DNA from: Flavobacterium sp.
GTDB taxonomy: Bacteria > Bacteroidota > Bacteroidia > Flavobacteriales > Flavobacteriaceae
Length of the DNA stretch: 42,134 nt
Assembly: GCA_030150335.1 (NCBI GenBank)
Contig: JASLGC010000052.1
Location: forward strand, 1-42,134
Reading direction: 5' to 3'
Shown here: in pieces, positions 34,211 to 41,832 of the stretch
Numbering within the stretch: position 1 is the first letter of the stretch
How the letters are laid out: every line of letters begins with the position of its first letter
The notes under the pieces: model-generated
Told to the model about the DNA's origin: nothing
Databases searched by the model: none
The model's input: only the letters and a program-made list of their open reading frames with translations
Translations under genes and position numbers: made by a program

Positions 34211-35785
34211 ATGACTGAAGAAAGCTTAGTTGAACACGGCTACAGACGAGTCATCATTACTATTACCGCTATTCTATGTGCTTTATTGGAAATTGTTGAT
34301 ACTACGATTGTAAACGTAGCCATGAACGATATGAAAGGAAGTCTTGGGGTATCGCTTACAGACATTGCTTGGGTGGTTACCGCCTATGCCATTGCCAATG
34401 TAATAGTAGTACCGATGACGAGCTGGCTGTCTCAACAATTCGGAAGACGTAATTACTTTGCGGCATCCATCATCATCTTTACCGTTGCCTCGTTTCTATG
34501 TGGTTATTCTACCACTTTATGGGAAATCATCTTGTTCCGTTTTATTCAAGGACTTGGTGGTGGAGCATTATTAGTAACCTCACAGACGATTATTACAGAG
34601 AGTTACCCAATAGAGAAACGTGGAGTTGCTCAGGCAATTTATGGTATGGGTGTTATCGTTGGTCCTACTTTAGGCCCACCATTAGGAGGATACATCATTG
34701 ACAATTACTCTTGGCCTTTTATATTCTATATCAATATTCCAATTGGAATACTTGCTACGATACTAACCGTATTATATGTACGTAGTCCACGTTACGCAGA
34801 AAAGAGTAAACTGAGTGAAATTGACTTCCTCGGAATCATCTTCTTAGCCGTTGCCGTTGGTTCATTACAATATGTATTAGAACACGGACAGCAAGACGAC
34901 TGGTTTGAGAACAATACCATTCTTACATTGAGCATAACCTCATTCTTTGGTTTCTTCTTCTTTATATGGAGAGAACTTACGTGTGACAAGCCAATTGTAA
35001 ACTTACGTGTGTTAAAAGACTCTAACCTTGCTATTGGTACGGTATTATCATTTGTGCTTGGGTTTGGACTATATGGTTCTACATTTATTATCCCAATCTA
35101 CACACAGTCTATCTTAGGATGGACCGCTACAGATGCCGGGATGTTATTAGTACCAAGTTCACTGATGACTGCCCTAATGATGCCCTTAATTGCAAGAATG
35201 CTTCAAAGAGGAGTACCACCAAAATACTTAGTAGCCACAGGGTTCTTTGTGTTTTTCGTGTACAGCTTCTGGGCACATAATATATTAACACCAGATACAG
35301 GTAAGGAACACTTCTTTTGGCCATTAGTAGTTAGAGGAGTTGGTTTAGGACTGTTATTTGTACCAATTACTACCCTATCACTTTCTAATTTGAGAAACAA
35401 GCAAATTGGTGAGGGTGCAGCATTCACAGGGATGATGCGTCAATTAGGTGGTTCATTTGGTATCGCGTTAATTACTACATTCATTTCAAGATGGACAGTA
35501 AACCACAGACTTGCATTAGTAAGTCATTTAGATACTGCTTCAATAGAAGTACAAAATAGAGTGTACGCTTTACAGCAAAGCTTTATTGCAAAAGGATATC
35601 CTGTAGATGAGGCACTACAAAAAGCATATACCCTATTAGACTTAGGAGTTACCAAACAGGCAACAGTGCTAACCTATATGGATGTATTTATGTTTTTAGG
35701 TGTTTTATTCTTAATCTGTATTCCCTTCATTCTAATCCTAATTAAAAAAGGAGCTGGGAAAATCATAGCAGGTGCAGGACACTAA
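34211..35785 (+). CDS. DHA2 family MFS multidrug transporter (EmrB-like)
   Basis: 524 aa with 14 predicted transmembrane helices. Helix 1 contains LLEIVDTTIVNVAMNDM, the DHA2 motif D1 (LDxTIVNVALP). Motif A appears as WLSQQFGRRNYF after helix 2. RFIQGLGGGALLVTSQTII is motif B, and GMGVIVGPTLGPPLGGYI (about 144-161) is the antiporter motif C. It uses the proton gradient to drive drug export through the HlyD and TolC partners encoded just upstream. Ends at a terminator. Confidence 0.95.
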   Translation: MTEESLVEHGYRRVIITITAILCALLEIVDTTIVNVAMNDMKGSLGVSLTDIAWVVTAYAIANVIVVPMTSWLSQQFGRRNYFAASIIIFTVASFLCGYSTTLWEIILFRFIQGLGGGALLVTSQTIITESYPIEKRGVAQAIYGMGVIVGPTLGPPLGGYIIDNYSWPFIFYINIPIGILATILTVLYVRSPRYAEKSKLSEIDFLGIIFLAVAVGSLQYVLEHGQQDDWFENNTILTLSITSFFGFFFFIWRELTCDKPIVNLRVLKDSNLAIGTVLSFVLGFGLYGSTFIIPIYTQSILGWTATDAGMLLVPSSLMTALMMPLIARMLQRGVPPKYLVATGFFVFFVYSFWAHNILTPDTGKEHFFWPLVVRGVGLGLLFVPITTLSLSNLRNKQIGEGAAFTGMMRQLGGSFGIALITTFISRWTVNHRLALVSHLDTASIEVQNRVYALQQSFIAKGYPVDEALQKAYTLLDLGVTKQATVLTYMDVFMFLGVLFLICIPFILILIKKGAGKIIAGAGH

Positions 35786-35808
35786 TTAAATTTATTTTCG
35801 TTTTTTTC

Positions 35809-35848
35809 AAAAAAGGTGTAATCATGCAAGTGGTTACACCTTTTTATT
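35809..35848 (+). terminator. intrinsic terminator of the efflux operon
   Basis: Arms AAAAAGGTGTAA (35810-35821) and TTACACCTTTTT (35834-35845), then T-rich. Confidence 0.85.
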
Positions 35849-36009
35849 TATACAAATAAAACGAGTGATACTACAATTCAATAAATGCAAGCGCACTCCA
35901 TTAAGCGCGTTTCAAATAATTAGTTGATATTAAATACTAATTTATAAATACCGGATTTAGCGTTTCTTTCTAAATATTTGCGAAAAGTAAAATATATAAT
36001 ATTTTAATA

Positions 36010-36252
36010 ATGAATGCTACACAATTAAAAAATATTGCTGAAGAAGCAATGGAAGAACGTCTTAATACAATAATCTCCGCTTTAAAGAAACAAGCCTTAT
36101 ACGGTAAAAACTATCTTATTCTTGAAGATTTACCGGAAATATTAGCCTCTTGTCTAAATGAAAAAGGATACACTATCGTCGCTTTTTACAAAACAAAACG
36201 CTCGTTCTTTTTCAAAAAAACAAAAAAGAAATACTATAAAGTTAAATTCTAA
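36010..36252 (+). CDS. small basic protein of unknown function
   Basis: 80 aa. An N-terminal helix (about 3-30) is followed by LEDLPEILASCLNEKGYTIVAFYKTKRSFFFKKTKKKYYKVKF. The second half is strongly basic and aromatic. No transmembrane segment or known motif. Could be nucleic-acid-binding or a cold-shock-like small protein, but there is no firm sign of either. It lies alone between the efflux operon and the AraC gene; a hairpin (AGATAGC-aat-GCTATCT, 36263-36279) follows the stop. Confidence 0.6.
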   Translation: MNATQLKNIAEEAMEERLNTIISALKKQALYGKNYLILEDLPEILASCLNEKGYTIVAFYKTKRSFFFKKTKKKYYKVKF

Positions 36253-36290
36253 TATTTCATATAGATAGCAATGCTATCTGCTATTTCCAA

Positions 36291-36350
36291 TTCTAAAAGA
36301 GCCCAATTACATCAATTATCCTCTTAATTATAAATTCTCATCTTTTAGAA
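36291..36350. other. perfect 10-bp inverted repeat with 40-base loop
   Basis: TTCTAAAAGA (36291-36300) and TCTTTTAGAA (36341-36350), located 63-122 bases before the AraC start codon. It could be a pair of regulatory half-sites or a weak stem in the upstream transcript. No T-run follows, so not a standard terminator. Confidence 0.4.
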
Positions 36351-36387
36351 ACTTTACAAAAAACTATAAAAAGCCCCTACTCCTCGT

Positions 36388-36395
36388 TATCTTTG
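36388..36395 (+). promoter_or_regulatory. -7 box of the AraC-regulator promoter
   Basis: TATCTTTG, exact TAnnTTTG match, 17 bases before the ATG. No TTTG at the -33 position, so an activator may be needed. Confidence 0.45.
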
Positions 36396-36412
36396 CAGTA
36401 AAATTTGTCTTC

Positions 36413-37309
36413 ATGGATAACAACAATACAAACATTCCAGTTTATAACATCTGTAACTTAATTGACACAAACAACAACTTTCAAGACTGCGTTGTTTATC
36501 GCTTAGAGGATTACATTTCTAATAGACCTAATATTGTATCCTCACCCCATAGGCATGCTTTTTATCAAATCTTATTTGTAAGCAAAGGAAAAGGTATTCA
36601 CTCTATTGACTTTGAGAAGTTCTCAATCGAAGAGAAATGCTTGTTTTACCTCAACGCTTCACAAGTGCACAAATGGGAGTTTGAACCAGGTACAGAAGGA
36701 TTCTTAATCAACTTCAACGACAACTTCTTACGTACGTTTTTGGTTAACCCAAATTATCTAAACCAATTCTCTTTCTTTAGTGGAAATGCGCAGTACTCTA
36801 AATTCTCTTGTCAAAAATGCCATGAAACATTACATCAAAAGTTTGAGAAGATACTATATGCTTTTTTAGACGACAACCCACTTAAAAAGGATTATATGAA
36901 GGTATTGATGCTTGAGCTATTCTTGGAAACACAGTTATTCCTTGTTACAAAAGTATTCGATGCAGAAGAACACCAAGAAACCAAGAATGTACATTTCATT
37001 ATCCGTAATTTCGAACAGTTATTAGAAGAAAACTACAAGACAAAAAGGCTTCCTAAAGAGTATGCGAGTATGTTATTCATCACGCCAAACCACCTAAATT
37101 CACTATGCAAAAAGGTGCTTGGACTAACCGTTGGAGAAGTAATTCGAAACAGAGTTATCTTAGAATGTAAGCGATTATTGGTTAATGCCGATGTATCAAT
37201 TACAGAGATTTCGTATGAATTAGACTTTAAAAACAACGCCTATTTTTCTCGTTTTTTCAAGAAATACACAGGCATCTCTCCAGAGGAATTTCGCAACCAA
37301 AGTAAATAA
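36413..37309 (+). CDS. AraC family transcriptional activator next to the oxidase operon
   Basis: 298 aa. A cupin-like sensor domain covers about 20-180 (SSPHRHAFYQILFVSKGKGIHSIDFE, then CLFYLNASQVHKWEFEP). The C-terminal AraC HTH pair lies at about 200-296 (LPKEYASMLFITPNHLNSLCKKVLGLTVGEVI and SITEISYELDFKNNAYFSRFFKKYTGISPEEFR), complete and canonical. It sits 117 bases upstream of, and in line with, the cytochrome operon, whose promoter carries a pair of 21-bp-spaced direct repeats. This makes it the best candidate regulator of that operon. Effector unknown. Confidence 0.92.
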   Translation: MDNNNTNIPVYNICNLIDTNNNFQDCVVYRLEDYISNRPNIVSSPHRHAFYQILFVSKGKGIHSIDFEKFSIEEKCLFYLNASQVHKWEFEPGTEGFLINFNDNFLRTFLVNPNYLNQFSFFSGNAQYSKFSCQKCHETLHQKFEKILYAFLDDNPLKKDYMKVLMLELFLETQLFLVTKVFDAEEHQETKNVHFIIRNFEQLLEENYKTKRLPKEYASMLFITPNHLNSLCKKVLGLTVGEVIRNRVILECKRLLVNADVSITEISYELDFKNNAYFSRFFKKYTGISPEEFRNQSK

Positions 37310-37351
37310 TCTAAATAAAATTCCGCATTATTGAAATGAAGGGAATTGAAA

Positions 37352-37409
37352 AGTGTAAATAACACCACGTTTAGTGTAATATTAGTTAGTAGATACGCTA
37401 CTAACTTTG
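37352..37409 (+). promoter_or_regulatory. promoter of the oxidase operon with AraC-type direct repeats and a palindrome
   Basis: Direct repeats AGTGTAAA (37352-37359) and AGTGTAAT (37373-37380) are 21 bp apart, two helical turns, as AraC-family dimers prefer. The second lies where the -33 box should be; no TTTG is there. Then GTTAGTAG (37385-37392) and CTACTAAC (37398-37405) form a perfect inverted repeat overlapping the -7 box TAACTTTG (37402-37409). An inverted copy ATTACACT is at 37417-37424 just before the ATG. Confidence 0.6.
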
Positions 37410-37426
37410 CTGAAAAATTACACTAC

Positions 37427-38875
37427 ATGGATTTTCCTTTATTTCATTTAGACTGGTTGAACGATCGTTTCCTCATTGCGATGATAGCGATTATTCACGT
37501 ATTCATTAACCACGGTTTAGCCGTAGGTTTCATTCCGTATATTACATTATTAGAACAACAAGGAGTTGTCAAAAGTGGTCGTCATGAGATCACGGACTTA
37601 GCTTGGGACGCTACTGTTCACCGCATGATGATGGTGGGCTTTGTAGTTACCACTACTCTTGGAGCTATGACAGGAGTTGGTATTTGGTTCTCGGCTGCCT
37701 TGATTAGTCCTAACTCAATTGGTAGTTTAATCCGAGTATTTTACTGGGGCTGGTTTACAGAGTGGATAGTCTTCGTATTAGAAGTAGTATTCATTATGAT
37801 TTACTTCCTTACTTGGAAAAACTCAAACAAATCACTTAGAGCGAAACAAAGACACATCCGTTTCGGTTGGTTCTTATCTGGATTCTCTTGGTTGACAATG
37901 GCAATTATCGTTGCAATCTTAGGATTTATGATGGACCCGGGTAACTGGCTAACAGATCCTTCGTTCTTTAACGCTTTAACAAACCCTATCTATTTACCGC
38001 AACTTTTATTTAGAACACCAACTGCAATGGTTATTGGTGGTGCTTTTGGGCTATTACTAATCATGCTATTTACAAACAAAGATAGCTTAGTACGCAGACC
38101 AGCCTTAAAAACTACTGCTATATGGATCTTAGTATGGTTGCCATTCTCAATCTTAGCTTCAATCTATTACTACAATGTAATTCCTGAAGCAATGACTGCA
38201 AATATGAGTACTGCTGTTGGTACAATGGACTTCGCTAAGTATTACAACTTGTTGAAATACATTATTCTTATTGCTACAAGTTCTCTTGCTCTATTAGCTG
38301 TCTTTATCTTGTGGAAACCAAAACGCGTAAACTTCGTAATGGTATTAATCCCATTCATCTTATCATTAGGGTTCTTAGGAATCTTTGAACGTGTGAGAGA
38401 ATTTATCCGTAAGCCTTACGTTATTGGTGACTATATGTACTCTAACCTAATTAGAGAAGAAGACTACCCATTATTACAAAAAGACGGTATTCTGAAACAC
38501 TCTACTTACACAGCAATTACGGAGATTACTGACGACAATAGACTGGAAGCTGGTAAAGATGTATTTATGATTGCTTGTTCAAGATGTCACACGAGTCAAG
38601 GAATCAACTCTATCGTTTACGTTTTCGAGAAAATGTATGGTTTTGACAAACCGTTAGACATCAACTCGATGAAAGCTTATATCCCGAATATGCACAACGG
38701 TAGAACATATATGCCTCCTTACCCTGGAAATGCTGAAGAGTTAGACGCCTTAGCACATTACATTTTTTACTTACAACTAAGTGGCGCTACACTACATGGT
38801 GCACAAAGCGCGGGTGCAGAACTAAACCCTGGACATTCTGTTGAAAAATTTATTGAATTAAAAACACAAGAATAA
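37427..38875 (+). CDS. CydA-like membrane subunit with C-terminal cytochrome c domain
   Basis: 482 aa from the ATG giving MDFPLFHLDWLND; a longer frame needs TTG. About eight or nine transmembrane helices (1-350) align by eye with cytochrome bd subunit I. H24 (AIIHVFINHG) fits CydA His19, E112 and E119 (FTEWIVFVLEVVF) fit the Glu99/Glu107 helix, and EFIRKPYVIGDYM (325-337) fits the EYGRQPWAIGEVL motif, altered to RKPY. The place of His186, ligand of heme b558, shows FRTPTA (195-200) with no His, and the quinol-binding loop appears short. A heme c domain follows: CSRCH at 384-388, likely Met ligand in YMPPYPG. Probably a respiratory oxidase subunit that takes electrons through heme c. Stop and next ATG are one base apart. 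Confidence 0.82.
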   Translation: MDFPLFHLDWLNDRFLIAMIAIIHVFINHGLAVGFIPYITLLEQQGVVKSGRHEITDLAWDATVHRMMMVGFVVTTTLGAMTGVGIWFSAALISPNSIGSLIRVFYWGWFTEWIVFVLEVVFIMIYFLTWKNSNKSLRAKQRHIRFGWFLSGFSWLTMAIIVAILGFMMDPGNWLTDPSFFNALTNPIYLPQLLFRTPTAMVIGGAFGLLLIMLFTNKDSLVRRPALKTTAIWILVWLPFSILASIYYYNVIPEAMTANMSTAVGTMDFAKYYNLLKYIILIATSSLALLAVFILWKPKRVNFVMVLIPFILSLGFLGIFERVREFIRKPYVIGDYMYSNLIREEDYPLLQKDGILKHSTYTAITEITDDNRLEAGKDVFMIACSRCHTSQGINSIVYVFEKMYGFDKPLDINSMKAYIPNMHNGRTYMPPYPGNAEELDALAHYIFYLQLSGATLHGAQSAGAELNPGHSVEKFIELKTQE

Positions 38876-38876
38876 T

Positions 38877-40208
38877 ATGAATACTCCATTACCAAAAGAT
38901 ATTCCTTTAGACTTACCACTACCAGAATGGCTACTTGTCATCTTATTAGTAGTTTCATTCTTAGCACACATCGTATTTGTCAATTTGATGGTAGGTGGTT
39001 CTATAACAACGTTATGGGCCGAAATTAAAGGACTAAAAAACAAAGAATACGACACTTTAGCCAAAGAGATTGCTTCTACGATTACCGTAAACAAAAGTAT
39101 GGCTGTAGTACTTGGTGTTGCTCCTCTTTTGAGTATCAACGCTTTATATACAATCTATTTTTACACAGCTAACTCCCTAACAGGAATTATGTGGATACTT
39201 ATTATCCCATTAGTTGTAATTGCTTTCTTGCTGACATACCTACACAAATATGCATGGGATGCAATGAAAAACATGAAGTATCTGCACATAGCTATCATGG
39301 CATTGGCTGTATTAATATTCCTTTTCATTCCATTGATATTCTTGGTAAACATCAACTTAATGTTGTTCCCTGAGAAATGGACTACAATTCACGGATTCCT
39401 TTCAGCACTAACACTGCCAAACGTATTCCCGAGATACTTCCACTTCTTATGTGCATCGCTTGCCTTAACAGGTTTGTTCATCGCATGGTATATGGGACGT
39501 AAAAACTATCCTTTTGAAGAGTACTTCCAAGTATTCACAAGAGCAAAAGTAAAACGTATTGGTTACCAAATTGCCATTGGAGCTTCTGTAGCACAGTTCT
39601 TATTCGGACCAATTGTATTAGCAACATTACCTGCAAAGGGAATCAATTGGGGATTAATGGCAGTTATCCTTCCTGGAGTTGCTATTGCAGCCTACTCTGT
39701 GTATTGGATGTGGCAAACATTAAAAGGAAAAGACGAAGACTTAGACAAACACTTTTACAAAATTGTTATTTCAATGGGTATAGTAGTGTTGTTTATGGGA
39801 AGTGGACGTCACGTATATCGCGCTAACGCACTGAACCCACACCGCGAATTGATGGCTCAAAAAACAGAGCAATTCTTAGAAGCCTCTCGTAAAGCAAGAG
39901 AAGAAGCAGCAAATCAAGAAGCTGAAGAAGCTCAGGTAATCGCTGAAGCTGAAAAATCAGGAGATACTACAGCAAAAGGAAAAGCTGTTTTCAACTCATA
40001 TTGTGCAGCTTGTCACAAAGTGGACACGCAATTAGTAGGACCTCCTGTAACAGAAATGAGAAGTATTTATGAAGGAGATAAAAACAACTTAATCAAATGG
40101 ATTAAGTCGCCAGGTAAAAAACGACCTGATGCTCCTCAAATGCCACCATTCCCACAGATTAACGATCAGGATATGGAGGATTTAACGCAATTTATTTTAA
40201 ATATTTAA
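38877..40208 (+). CDS. second CydA-related membrane subunit with C-terminal cytochrome c domain
   Basis: 443 aa, about eight transmembrane helices (20-310), a charged coiled-coil linker (about 325-362) and a heme c domain (CAACH at 376-380; probable Met ligand in QMPPFP). Several stretches align by eye with CydA: FLAHIVFVNLMVGGS (H31 near His19), FPRYFHFLCASLALTGLFIAWYMGRKN (H189 near His186) and GSGRHVYRAN (308-317, replacing GRQPW). The Glu99/Glu107 helix is not evident. So it keeps what the first subunit lacks and lacks what the first keeps. It is likely the partner chain in place of CydB. Operon position: one base after subunit 1, 17 bases before the small membrane protein. Confidence 0.78.
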   Translation: MNTPLPKDIPLDLPLPEWLLVILLVVSFLAHIVFVNLMVGGSITTLWAEIKGLKNKEYDTLAKEIASTITVNKSMAVVLGVAPLLSINALYTIYFYTANSLTGIMWILIIPLVVIAFLLTYLHKYAWDAMKNMKYLHIAIMALAVLIFLFIPLIFLVNINLMLFPEKWTTIHGFLSALTLPNVFPRYFHFLCASLALTGLFIAWYMGRKNYPFEEYFQVFTRAKVKRIGYQIAIGASVAQFLFGPIVLATLPAKGINWGLMAVILPGVAIAAYSVYWMWQTLKGKDEDLDKHFYKIVISMGIVVLFMGSGRHVYRANALNPHRELMAQKTEQFLEASRKAREEAANQEAEEAQVIAEAEKSGDTTAKGKAVFNSYCAACHKVDTQLVGPPVTEMRSIYEGDKNNLIKWIKSPGKKRPDAPQMPPFPQINDQDMEDLTQFILNI

Positions 40209-40225
40209 TCTAAAAAATTATTGTT

Positions 40226-40393
40226 ATGATCATAGCCCTATGTGTTATCGTTATCATCGCTATACTGCTGGTTTGTGTTCTTATGGTATCCAGAGTACTG
40301 CGTGTTTACCTACTGGTTTTTAAAGACAAAGACCTATGGGAAAAAGAAATAGAAGAAGAAACTAAATACCAATTTATAAAAGGACTCTACTAA
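40226..40393 (+). CDS. 55-aa single-helix membrane protein, probable small oxidase subunit
   Basis: 55 aa, starting MIIALCVIVIIAILLVCVLM. One strong transmembrane helix (about 2-30) is followed by a charged tail (KDKDLWEKEIEEETKYQF). It lies 17 bases after the second cytochrome subunit and before the operon terminator, so it is almost certainly cotranscribed. Canonical bd oxidases need a tiny one-helix subunit (CydX, about 37 aa, or CydS). The size, topology and position suggest an analogous role; there is no clear sequence likeness to CydX, so this is inference. CcoQ-like small subunits of other oxidases are the alternative. Confidence 0.7.
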   Translation: MIIALCVIVIIAILLVCVLMVSRVLRVYLLVFKDKDLWEKEIEEETKYQFIKGLY

Positions 40394-40433
40394 ATTTTCC
40401 TAATTATTACATATACACTTTTTCATTTTACTC

Positions 40434-40474
40434 AAAAAAAGGGAATTACAATTATTTTGTAATTCCCTTTTTGT
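40434..40474. terminator. bidirectional terminator between oxidase operon and fic
   Basis: Perfect arms GGGAATTACAA (40441-40451) and TTGTAATTCCC (40457-40467) with A-run and T-run outside. Confidence 0.9.
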
Positions 40475-40506
40475 TTATATTTTGATGAGGTTGTTTCGTT
40501 ATACAA

Positions 40507-41601
40507 TTACCAATTTAATAAGTAATGTGTACTTCTACCCCCTGCTCCTGCTTTTATAAGTATATTTTTTTCTACTAAATCGGTAATATCTCTCAGAGCA
40601 GTATCTTGTGATGTCTTAGCAATTTTCGCCCATTTGCTCGTTGTTAAATTACCATCAAATCCTTCTATTAACTTATTCAACATCAAACGTTGCCTATCAT
40701 TACTCATCTTTATGGCATTTCTCATCCAGAACTGATGTTTCTTTATCACTTTGTCAATGATTACATTAGAAGCAATTATTGCCTCTTTCAACCGCTCTAA
40801 GAACCAAACTACCCAATCCGTAATATCCAGATCTCCTCTCTGTGTGCGTTCTAATATACTATAATAAGATTTTTTCTTATCTTTTATTTGCATAGACATA
40901 CTGTAAAAACGTTGATTCACACCATCTGATTTAGACAACTGCATATCTGCAATTGCCCTCGCAATACGCCCATTTCCATCATCAAATGGATGTATTGTTA
41001 AAAACCAAAGATGCGCTATACTTGCTTTTATAATTGCATCTATCTCTGAAACTTCATTAAACCAAGTTATAAATTGGCTCATTTCTAACGGCAAACGAGA
41101 AGCCTTTGGTGCTTCATAATGCACTATTTCTCTACCCATACCCCCAGAAACTACTTGCATATCTCCCTCACGCCACTCTCCTACTTTTATTTTATGCATA
41201 CCACTTCTACCAGTTGGAAATAAAGCAGCATGCCAACCAAATAGTCGCTCTTCAGTTAATTCTTTACTATCATTTTGAGTAGCATCTAACATCATTTCGA
41301 CTATGCCATCTATATGTCTGTCAGAGTGCTCTATACCTGAATTCTCAAGTCCTAATCGAGTAGCAATAGAAGAACGAACTTGCTCAGGATTCAATACCTC
41401 TCCCTCTATTTCAGATGACTGAACAATATCTTGAATCAATGTTTCTAAATTAGCTTCATCTTGTAGTTCAAAACCTAATAACTCAACCTTTCCCATTAAC
41501 TTACCTTGTAAATTTCGCACCTCGCTCAACAAAGTAATCAAATCCTCTTCATTCCATTGGAAATCAGGCCATCTCTTCAAATTATGTATATAGCTTGACA
41601 T
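40507..41601 (-). CDS. class II Fic family AMP-transferase with winged-helix C-terminus
   Basis: 364 aa. The N-terminal helical region (about 1-85, DUF4172-like) carries the inhibitory motif SSEIEG (62-67, pattern S/T-xxx-E-G/N) that blocks the ATP site in class II Fic proteins. The Fic core (about 110-260) has the complete active-site loop HPFDDGNGR (204-212), catalytic H204. The C-terminus (about 290-364) is a winged HTH (TTSKWAKIAKTSQDTALRDITDLVEKNILIK). It should AMPylate unknown target proteins and be self-inhibited. The promoter contains a tandem pair of inverted repeats 15 bases upstream, consistent with autoregulation by the winged helix. No separate antitoxin gene is seen. Confidence 0.93.
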   Translation of the reverse strand: MSSYIHNLKRWPDFQWNEEDLITLLSEVRNLQGKLMGKVELLGFELQDEANLETLIQDIVQSSEIEGEVLNPEQVRSSIATRLGLENSGIEHSDRHIDGIVEMMLDATQNDSKELTEERLFGWHAALFPTGRSGMHKIKVGEWREGDMQVVSGGMGREIVHYEAPKASRLPLEMSQFITWFNEVSEIDAIIKASIAHLWFLTIHPFDDGNGRIARAIADMQLSKSDGVNQRFYSMSMQIKDKKKSYYSILERTQRGDLDITDWVVWFLERLKEAIIASNVIIDKVIKKHQFWMRNAIKMSNDRQRLMLNKLIEGFDGNLTTSKWAKIAKTSQDTALRDITDLVEKNILIKAGAGGRSTHYLLNW

Positions 41602-41615
41602 ACTATTTTTCTTTT

Positions 41616-41680
41616 ATGCGGTAAATATACACCTTATTCACCGCATAATATGCGGTGAATAGCACCTTTTTTCACCGCAA
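41616..41680. promoter_or_regulatory. tandem duplicated inverted-repeat operator upstream of fic
   Basis: Two 31-bp modules, each ATGCGGTnAATA, a 7-bp spacer with CACCT or ACCTT, then nATTCACCGCAn. Module 1 is 41616-41646, module 2 is 41650-41680, 3 bp between, period 34 bp. The inner half-sites also form a perfect 12-3-12 palindrome (41635-41661). Module 1 starts 15 bases upstream of the fic start codon. Confidence 0.75.
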
Positions 41681-41783
41681 CTGAGGAGTTAATAGGTTTA
41701 CAAACAATAAAGTGCTATGTAATAAAAATAATAATACTTATTAATAAGGTAAATACCCCCCTATCTATATCTCACTTACTCCC

Positions 41784-41813
41784 TTTGAGAAACAAACATA
41801 TTCCTTAACTTTA
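41784..41813 (+). promoter_or_regulatory. promoter of the methyltransferase gene
   Basis: TTTG (41784-41787), 18-bp spacer, TAACTTTA (41806-41813, 7 of 8 to TAnnTTTG), 19 bases before the ATG. Confidence 0.5.
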
Positions 41814-41832
41814 CCTCACTAAACACACCGAT

